20,157 nt of DNA from a virus: positions 1 through 20,157 of IMG/VR virus record IMGVR_UViG_3300042893_001634, one strand, 5' to 3'. The notes below the pieces were generated by a model. It was not told where the DNA came from. It saw only the letters and a list, made by a program, of their open reading frames with translations, and ran no database searches. The position numbers and the translations under genes were made by a program. This document shows positions 13,848 to 20,157 of the stretch, in pieces; within the stretch, counting starts at the first letter, position 1; the number at the start of each line of letters is the position of its first letter.

Positions 13848-14377
13848 AATTCGTTAAACGCCTAGTCCTTAATCGATATAATCAAATGAGCAATCGATTT
13901 GCTGTCCTAGCTGACGGCCGAATAGTTACTAATACCAAAGTTGCTATGGAAGTTCCTGTCGGAAATGAAACAACTGACAGACCATTAGTTAACATAAACG
14001 GATACGTAAGATACAATGATGATCTAAAAGAATTTGAAGTATACAATGGTTCTACGCCCGGCATTGGATGGGAAAAAATAAGAACTGTTAGGCCTGCGCC
14101 AATTAGTGTTTGTAGATTAGGGGATGGAAACTATTCTAAAACTAGATTTGGCCCATTACGTTATGATACTCTTGAAAATTATACTGATATTACCCGCCCT
14201 CAAAATATCTTTGTTTACATTGAAAACGTTTTTCAAATTCCTGTAACAAATTACACCCTAGTTTTAGAATCAGATCAAACAGTTAGTATTCTGTTTCAAA
14301 GTGCGCCACCAAATAAGCCGGTAGTTGCTATTCTAGGCTACGATGGCTATTTCCCTGCATTCCCTTCTCAGGGCTGA
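13844..14377 (+). CDS. Small virion protein with a fibre-type motif
   Basis: 177 residues. The N-terminal third contains NRFAVLADGRIVTNTKVAME and NINGYVRYNDDLKEFEVYNG, ending in WEKIRTV. The N-G-Y-x-R-Y-N ... F-E-x-Y-N-G ... W pattern is typical of short attachment modules in phage fibre and structural proteins. The remainder is a second beta-rich domain (IFVYIENVFQIPVTNYTLVL, then ILFQSAPPNKPVVAILGYDG) resembling a fibre-binding or knob domain. There is no recognised enzyme signature. It is coupled to the previous gene by a 4-base overlap and followed by a 122-bp gap with a promoter and structured leader. Confidence 0.7.
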   Translation: MKFVKRLVLNRYNQMSNRFAVLADGRIVTNTKVAMEVPVGNETTDRPLVNINGYVRYNDDLKEFEVYNGSTPGIGWEKIRTVRPAPISVCRLGDGNYSKTRFGPLRYDTLENYTDITRPQNIFVYIENVFQIPVTNYTLVLESDQTVSILFQSAPPNKPVVAILGYDGYFPAFPSQG

Positions 14378-14400
14378 TGCTCCAATAAAATTCGTATTTG

Positions 14401-14408
14401 AATAAATA
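14401..14408 (+). promoter_or_regulatory. Late promoter AATAAATA for the giant fibre gene
   Basis: AATAAATAAGTT matches the tape-measure promoter at 2060 over 12 bases. The predicted start is near 14414, 86 nt before the ATG at 14500, giving the longest leader in this window. Confidence 0.6.
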
Positions 14409-14413
14409 AGTTC

Positions 14414-14499
14414 GATGCCGAGTAATTGGCAGAACTTACTGTGGTAAACCCGCAATGCAAGGTGGTTCTAGGGTGAAAGACCCTTGTTGAGGAGCTCAA
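14414..14499 (+). promoter_or_regulatory. Structured 5' leader of the giant fibre gene
   Basis: The leader contains three small hairpins: TGCC/GGCA (14416-14431), TTAC/GTAA (14436-14447) and AGGGT/ACCCT (14470-14484). The last competes with a second pairing, CAAGG/CCTTG (14458-14486). GAGGAG lies just before the ATG at 14500. A 10-codon reading frame (14415-14447) begins one base after the predicted transcript start. No tRNA or riboswitch could be recognised. Confidence 0.35.
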
Positions 14500-17400
14500 A
14501 TGGCTGTTATTGGTCGCATATCTGGTCCGTTACTGGCGCAATATCTATTTAGAGATGGAATTGATATTTCCTTCTATAATGCAAACTCCTCTGAAGAGCC
14601 TGTTTTATATCTCGATGTTAATAACACTAGAGTTGGTATAAGAAAAAATACTCCAGCATATCCTTTAGATGTTAAAGGAACGATTAACGGAGATGTATTA
14701 AGAATTCTCGAGACCCCTGGTCAAGCAAGTACTACTGGTTTTGGTACTATTGGCAAAATATATATCTCTACAAACACAATTGCAAGTACTGTGGGCCCTG
14801 TTAATATTTCTCCACAAGGTGGCGATGATATTAATTTATTAAGTAACACTACTGTATTTGGCGATTTACACGCCTCTGGCAATATTACCGCAGATGGTGA
14901 TATTGGATTAGGTAACGTTCCTACAGACAGATTAAAAATTACTGCAGAAGTTGCAAGTAATATTATTCCAGCCGCCGACAATGTTTATACTATTGGAGCT
15001 GAAGGCTCAAGTTGGGCCGAAGGATGGTTTGAAAAACTTTATGCAAATGATATTGCAAGTTCCAAAGGATCGATTAGTATCACTCCTTCGGACGGACTAT
15101 TAGAAATTAATGGTCAACTAAGAGTCAAAGGCAACAAGAGTCCTTTAGGTACTTCTCCAGTTGTTACAAATGTATTGTATGTAACAATGGATGGTGATGA
15201 TACTAATGATGGCGCGGCAATGGATGAAACTCGTGCATGTCGTACAATTAGTGGTGCAGTCAAGAGTCCATTATATGCCCCAGGTACTGCTATTAAAGTT
15301 GCCGCTGGTAGATACTACGAAAATAATCCTATCCTAATGTTGCCCAATACCAGCATTATTGGTAGCGATTTAAGAACAACATTTATTGAACCAATTAATA
15401 AAACACAAGACTTATTCCATGTGCAATCGGGATGCTACATTGCACAGTTACAAATGAGTAACGGTCGAAGTGGCTTATTACCAATTGAAAACGCACCGGG
15501 ATATAATAGGGGTGCGTATGCTACGGCATTCCCTCCAGAAGTCGACGGCGAAAAGATTGACCTATTCCACTCGCCGTACATACAAAACTGTACCAATCAA
15601 AGCGGACCTTGGTTAAAAGATGGTACTATGTTTATACCAAACCAAACTGTACAAATTCCAAAGGCAGTTGCTATGGGGTCCTGGCCAGCAGGCGCAACAT
15701 CTCTTACAGTTGACATTTCAACTGGCACTATTGCCATTGGAGATAGTATTAATTCAGGTCCTCAAAACTTAGGATTCTTTGATGCAAGAACACTGATCCT
15801 GGCTAACAAACCTTTTATCCAAGAACAAGTAGTTAACTGGATTAACAGAAATATCACCCTGGCCGCATCGTCTACAACTTCTATATGGTATAACTTTAGT
15901 TACCAGCAGGCATTCTGTTATAGGGATGTTGGTATTATTTTAGAAAACTTATCTTATGATACAACATTTGGTGGAAACCAAAAAACTGTAGAAAGCGGAT
16001 TATCATATTTTAGGGGAGTTGTTAGTCTAATTGCAGGCCAAGAACAACAAACAATTGCAGCCATCAAGTATATTAATTCGTTAACACAAAAAATTATTAT
16101 TAATAATACTGTAACAACCTACGGAAGTGTTACTGCTTCACAAGTAGTTAATCCTAACTTAAAAGGCGGATCAATTGCCGCACAAAGTTTCTCTAACAAT
16201 ATTAGTTTACTTACAAATATTATTACTTTAGGTCCAGTTGCCGCTCCGGCAATAGTTCCAACTTCGGGTCCTGATACATTTATTGTGTCCGCTGAAGTGT
16301 TATTACAGGCCAATAGAGCGTTTATTCAAAATGAAGTCACTGCTTTTATAGATTATAACTATTCTAGTATTAATTATAGTACAGATAAATGTAAGAGAGA
16401 TTTAGGTCTTATTGTTGACTCTATTGGTCTTGATATGTTATATCCGACAGCTGACCATTCTCAGAGTTTCTTTGCAGGACTAACCTACTGGAATCAATCA
16501 GAGTACACTGGAACTATTGCAAACGAGTTAACAACAACTACTAATGCTATTAAGTTTGTAAGAGATCTATCTCAAGAAATTATACAAAATGGTACTACAG
16601 GTGCTAGGTATCAATCTTCAGAAACACAAAATACAAGCCTACCACCTGCTTCTGCTGTAGAAGCAGATATTATTGCCGACGAATTTAATTTAATTATTGA
16701 TATTTTAATAAAGGGCACAGTTGGTTTTTCAGATAGAGTTATTCCTAATAGCTCAACAACAAGTACTGCCGTATCTACATGGAATGCTTATAATATATTA
16801 CAGGCAAACAAATCATTTATTGCGGCTGAAACAATTGCCTTTGTAGATCAGAATAAATCTTCAGGATTTGTATATGATGCCACAAAATGCGCTAGAGATG
16901 TTGGCTATATGATTGATTCCGTGAGTTTTGACTTGTTACACGGCGGTAATCGACAAGCAATTCAAAGCGGTGTATACTATTATACTTTTAATGCTAGCGA
17001 CTCTGCAATTAGAAATGAAATTCCACAGACGTTATATGCATACAATACTCTAACAAATCTTATTTCTGATCTAATGGTAAACAATGTAGTAACTCCTTCT
17101 ATGGGAAATAAGTTAACACAAAATACTTCATTGCCGCCAGCTACTCCGACACAGTCTACTGAACTAGGTACATACCTCGGCGACATTGTTACTATTATAC
17201 AATCTGGCCCAAGTGCTTTGGGTTATAACAAAGTACCTATTGGGTTATCGAGGGTGTCAGATGCTAATAAAGAAAAAGCATATGATATTCTACAAGCTAA
17301 CAGAGATTTTATTAAAGAAGAAATTGTTGCTCGTGTTAATCAACAGTATTTTAGACAACATACTTATAATCAAGCAAAATGTTATAGAGATACAGGGCTA

Positions 17401-18312
17401 ATTGTTGACTCAGTTGTACAAGATCTATTGCATACTACATCTAGTCAGTCAACATTTGCAGGATTACAATATTGGAATCAAGGAAACTTAACTGGGCTAA
17501 TCGGAGTCCAAATTACAACTACTACTAATGCTATTATATTTGCAAAAAACTTATGTAAGAAAATTGTTGTAAATGATTTTTCAAATCCAAGATTTTCAAC
17601 AGGCACACAAGTTACAACATCTACAGGCGGTCTAGCACTGCCTGCCGCAACAGATGCTGAACAACAATTTATTGAAAACGATTTCCAAGTTATTTTAAAT
17701 ATTCTTGCAAACGGTGTTGTTGGTGTATCTGATATTATTGTTCCAAACGGAATTGAAGAATCGTACAATATTAACGTTCGACAAGCGCATGATCTATTAC
17801 AGGCAAATAAAGAATACATTAAACAGGAAGTAATTTCCTATATCAATTCTACTAATCCGGGATTTACATATAATCAGGCAACTTGTGCTAGAGATGTAGG
17901 ATACCTGGTTGATAGTGTAAGTTTTGATCTATTATATGGCGGAAACAAACAAGCAGTTCAATCCGGAGTATACTATTACGGCTACAATAGTGGCTCAAGC
18001 GCAATCTATGGTCAAACAACAGGAACTATAGCTGCCTACACGTATATTAGAAATATAATTCCTCAAATTATATCAGGAAATGCTGTAACAGCCTACCAAT
18101 CTACCGTTACGCAAGTATTTGGTGAAAGTACTGTTGACCCAACAGTAATAGTAGCGGCGGTTGGAAAAATAGATATTATAACTAATATCATTCAAAACGG
18201 TCCAAGCGTTGCCGGTGACGAATCACCAATTCAGAAAACAGTATCTACAAACACCAATATAATTACTGCGGCCACTATATTGGCGTCCAACAGAAAGTTT
18301 ATTCAAGCATAA
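14500..18312 (+). CDS. Giant fibre/adhesin protein, N-terminal 1270 residues before an in-frame TAA
   Basis: Strong start: GAGGAG six bases before ATG. Residues 1-60 (ISFYNANSSEEPVLYLDVNN, then RVGIRKNTPAYPLDVKGTI) and GDLHASGNITADGDIGLGN are fibre-type beta modules; a segment with SSWAEGWFEKLYANDI follows. At about 220-310 comes a right-handed beta-helix-like region (YVTMDGDDTNDG, PGTAIKVAAGRYYENNPILM, NTSIIGSDLRTTFIEP). From about residue 435 the protein turns helical, with units starting ANxxFI and carrying a conserved C-x-R-D-x-G motif. Five full units fall in this part and a sixth is interrupted by TAA at 18310. The same frame stays open for 615 more codons to the window end, so the complete protein exceeds 1,885 residues. 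I read it as a host- or surface-binding fibre; no enzymatic motif was seen. Confidence 0.75.
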   Translation: MAVIGRISGPLLAQYLFRDGIDISFYNANSSEEPVLYLDVNNTRVGIRKNTPAYPLDVKGTINGDVLRILETPGQASTTGFGTIGKIYISTNTIASTVGPVNISPQGGDDINLLSNTTVFGDLHASGNITADGDIGLGNVPTDRLKITAEVASNIIPAADNVYTIGAEGSSWAEGWFEKLYANDIASSKGSISITPSDGLLEINGQLRVKGNKSPLGTSPVVTNVLYVTMDGDDTNDGAAMDETRACRTISGAVKSPLYAPGTAIKVAAGRYYENNPILMLPNTSIIGSDLRTTFIEPINKTQDLFHVQSGCYIAQLQMSNGRSGLLPIENAPGYNRGAYATAFPPEVDGEKIDLFHSPYIQNCTNQSGPWLKDGTMFIPNQTVQIPKAVAMGSWPAGATSLTVDISTGTIAIGDSINSGPQNLGFFDARTLILANKPFIQEQVVNWINRNITLAASSTTSIWYNFSYQQAFCYRDVGIILENLSYDTTFGGNQKTVESGLSYFRGVVSLIAGQEQQTIAAIKYINSLTQKIIINNTVTTYGSVTASQVVNPNLKGGSIAAQSFSNNISLLTNIITLGPVAAPAIVPTSGPDTFIVSAEVLLQANRAFIQNEVTAFIDYNYSSINYSTDKCKRDLGLIVDSIGLDMLYPTADHSQSFFAGLTYWNQSEYTGTIANELTTTTNAIKFVRDLSQEIIQNGTTGARYQSSETQNTSLPPASAVEADIIADEFNLIIDILIKGTVGFSDRVIPNSSTTSTAVSTWNAYNILQANKSFIAAETIAFVDQNKSSGFVYDATKCARDVGYMIDSVSFDLLHGGNRQAIQSGVYYYTFNASDSAIRNEIPQTLYAYNTLTNLISDLMVNNVVTPSMGNKLTQNTSLPPATPTQSTELGTYLGDIVTIIQSGPSALGYNKVPIGLSRVSDANKEKAYDILQANRDFIKEEIVARVNQQYFRQHTYNQAKCYRDTGLIVDSVVQDLLHTTSSQSTFAGLQYWNQGNLTGLIGVQITTTTNAIIFAKNLCKKIVVNDFSNPRFSTGTQVTTSTGGLALPAATDAEQQFIENDFQVILNILANGVVGVSDIIVPNGIEESYNINVRQAHDLLQANKEYIKQEVISYINSTNPGFTYNQATCARDVGYLVDSVSFDLLYGGNKQAVQSGVYYYGYNSGSSAIYGQTTGTIAAYTYIRNIIPQIISGNAVTAYQSTVTQVFGESTVDPTVIVAAVGKIDIITNIIQNGPSVAGDESPIQKTVSTNTNIITAATILASNRKFIQA

Positions 18313-19360
18313 ACAGTTGCTTATGTAAATCAATTCTTTGCGTTTGATTATAACAGAGCAAAATGTAAGAGAGATGCAGGATATATTGTTGATGCAGTTA
18401 CATTAGATTTAATTTTAGGCGGAACTACAAAGGCACTTGAGTGCGGTCTTAACTATTGGGTTGGGGCAAGAAATTACGTAGAAGGCCAAGTACCCCAAAC
18501 AGTTGACGGAGTTAATAGAGCTAGAGAGATTTCTATATCTATTATTAAAAATCTACCAGTAACAAGAACTACAGGTAACGGTACCGCACAAATTATTAAC
18601 ACTTATTTTAGCAACGGTGTATACGCAACTGATCGAGTAAAAGGCACATATGATATTATTACCAATATTATTCAGAATGGCCCAGACAGCCTAGGCGTGC
18701 CAGACAGCTACGAAGGATCTGGTCTATTTGCATCCACCGGTATTAGTAATAATGATGTTAAGATTGCACCAAAGGTAACATCAATTATTCCGTTTACATA
18801 TAGCGAATCAGTATATAGAGCTAGTGGAAATTATATTCTTGATGCAACATATTATGATGTTGGATTAGGTACTAATTATAAGTTAATAACTTCTGGTAAT
18901 ATGTATTTAGGTCGGGTACCGCCATTTGAAACTTTAGGTAATACACAATTAACTCAATCAATTAGTGCCTTTAATTATCTTAAATCTAGAGCCATAACAA
19001 TTATGGCAGCTAATACTCCGGCAGTGGTAGGAACAACAAATATATATGCTAATCTAATTGATATAATTAATGGCCTATATCCTGCCGCACTTACTTTCAC
19101 TAATCCTGCAAGTGCAACAGCTAGCCAGATTGGTGCAAAAGATATATTAGTTGAAAATCGAGATTATTTAAGATCGGCAGTTGTTGCATGGATTGAAGCG
19201 CAAATTAAAAATAATATTGCACCATTTACAACTACATTTAATTATAATAAAGAAAAATGTAGTCGTGACGTTGGATACATTGTTGATGCATTATGTTATG
19301 ATTTACTATACGGCGGAAATAGTGCTATTCGACAAGTTGCTACTGCATATTTTACATCTG
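15802..19360 (+). repeat. Seven ~165-residue helical repeats, partly arranged as a two-unit super-repeat
   Basis: The ANxxFI-type starts lie at 15802, 16309, 16804, 17296, 17803, 18283 and 19153. Spacings are 507, 495, 492, 507, 480 and 870 bp. Each unit has (A/E)N(R/K)x(F/Y)(I/L), then C-x-R-D-x-G-x-(I/L/M)-(V/I/L)-(D/E), then a Gly-Gly-Asn or equivalent turn. Units 2 and 4 share FAGL(T/Q)YWNQ; units 3 and 5 share QSGVYYY and IIQ(S/N)GPS. This implies that a pair of units was duplicated. Confidence 0.85.
18310..18312 (+). other. In-frame TAA interrupting repeat unit 6
   Basis: The unit reads FIQA-TAA-TVAYVN. The aligned position is Glu in units 2-5 (FIQNEV, FIAAET, FIKEEI, YIKQEV), so one change from GAA to TAA explains it. 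The frame continues open to the window end. Confidence 0.85.
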
Positions 19361-20157
19361 CAGGAGCAAGTACAATATTAGGAGAACAATCTCAGTCAGT
19401 TGCCGCGTTTCAATACATGTCAACATTGGCACAGCAAACTATAAATGCCGGCGGTATAGTAACTTCGACAGAAACTACAAGACTAAGTTCTCTAGTAGAC
19501 ATTATTACCGGAGCAATTACTGCGGGTAATTTAACTAGCTTACCGTCAGTTGTTAATCCAGATATCACCTGGGCCGATGCCGGCATACAAACAGCAGTCG
19601 GCGCATTAAGTTCTGCAAAGTCAACAGTAATCGATGACATGATTACCTATATTAATTCAACACCGGCTACTAGTTATATTATCGGGTTAGATAAACCAAC
19701 TGTAGGTAATGCGTCAAATGCTACTTTATATTTTGGTAAAACTGCTGTGTTCCCTAAACTTGCGGCAGAGTTTACCACACAGGAAGCTAAAGATTGGGGA
19801 CAACGTATGATTGATCCTACAGGATCAATGGGCGGAAGTTTAGTTGACGGAAATGTAATTAGCTCACGTAGTCCAATTAACTCGTTTGTTTATGATGCGT
19901 TTACACAAGTTAACCAAGGTGGACGCGGTATTCATATTATTAACAACGGTTATGCACAGTTAGTTTCTGTGTTTACTATATTCTGCTCAACCGCTGTTGA
20001 AGTTGGCAATGGCGGTATTGCTTCTATTACTAACAGTAATAGTAACTTTGGTGACCTTTGCTTGGTTGCAAAAGGAAAAGGTAGATTAGAATTCCAAGGA
20101 ACAGTTTATAACCCCTCATTCCCTACACTTGCACAAACAGGCGGACAAACCACAAAC
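18313..20157 (+). CDS. Giant fibre/adhesin protein, continuation downstream of the TAA (3' end outside window)
   Basis: Directly after the TAA the same frame runs 615 codons without a stop. It completes repeat unit 6 (FDYNRAKCKRDAGYIVDAV) and holds a longer spacer with different sequence (18720-19140). It then has unit 7 (FNYNKEKCSRDVGYIVDALC) and a region of conserved beta-helix sequence: GGSLVDGNVISSRSPINSFV, DAFTQVNQGGRGIHIINNGY, STAVEVGNGGIASITNSNSN, FGDLCLVAKGKG. That last region looks like the other half of the beta-helix begun at about 15180. There is no convincing start codon with a Shine-Dalgarno after the TAA, so it is a continuation and not a new gene. Whether it is made depends on the TAA being an error, a strain variant or read through. 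Confidence 0.7.

Noticed and set aside
14411-14490. Possible tRNA (GTTCGA-like and GGTTCTA-like stretches, small stems)
   Set aside because: The stems cannot be arranged with a 7-bp acceptor, a 5-bp anticodon stem and a T stem at proper spacing; no CCA end.
17478-17819. Minus-strand 113-codon open frame inside the giant fibre gene
   Set aside because: It lies antisense to a conserved repeat unit and has no start signal.
12152-18312. Reassignment of TAA to a sense codon, suggested by two in-frame TAA codons
   Set aside because: TAA is the natural stop of most well-defined genes here (tape measure, gp67-like, gp21, gp22, gp23, the gene at 10454, the fibre gene at 12479), so global recoding would extend conserved proteins beyond their normal ends.
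1-20157. CRISPR arrays, insertion sequences, integrase or attachment sites, origins
   Set aside because: No regularly spaced direct repeats, terminal inverted repeats with transposase, or recombinase-like reading frames were seen; the repeats present are within coding sequence.

Overview
This window is part of the late structural (virion) gene cluster of a T4-like contractile-tailed bacteriophage. The basis is the run portal (gp20), gp67-like core protein, gp21 prohead protease, gp22 scaffold and gp23 major capsid protein, with nine T4-type late promoter candidates (core TAAATA, one exact TATAAATA) almost all lying between genes. Moderately AT-rich codons, collagen-like G-x-x-G-S-Q-G fibre linkers, and very long repeat-built fibre proteins resemble aquatic or marine T4-like phages. 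The host cannot be determined from this sequence.

Layout. (1) Positions 3-959, plus strand: the 3' part of an unrecognised proline/threonine-rich protein. It meets a minus-strand pair tail to tail, with interlocked stop codons. (2) Positions 956-2046, minus strand: a gp26-type hub/tail-assembly protein and a 75-residue partner joined by an ATGA overlap. The junction carries a canonical -1 slippery heptamer followed by a perfect 12-bp stem. (3) Positions 2121-4169: a tape-measure-like protein, divergent from gp26; the two late promoters face each other in a 75-bp gap. (4) Positions 4184-10314: the head module gp20, an 82-residue protein, a greatly extended gp67-like protein, gp21, gp22 and gp23, closed by a strong terminator. 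(5) Positions 10454-14377: accessory virion proteins, including a monocistronic structural protein, a fibre protein with a collagen-like segment split by an in-frame TAA, a second fibre protein and two small beta-rich proteins. (6) Positions 14500-20157 (window end): a giant fibre/adhesin with an N-terminal fibre domain, a beta-helix region and seven copies of an alpha-helical repeat, also split by one in-frame TAA.

How it fits together. The gp26-type protein and its frameshift product would act as tail assembly chaperones beside the tape measure protein. gp20, gp67, gp22 and gp23 build the prohead, which gp21 matures by cleavage. The products downstream of the gp23 terminator probably decorate the virion and bind host or particle surfaces.

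Most unusual points: a complete-looking -1 frameshift signal fusing gp26 to its downstream partner, as lambda G/GT does; two late promoters placed so that the predicted transcript starts exactly at the A of the ATG; two in-frame TAA codons inside otherwise continuous fibre genes; and a beta-helix adhesin that seems to be interrupted by tandem ~165-residue helical repeats.
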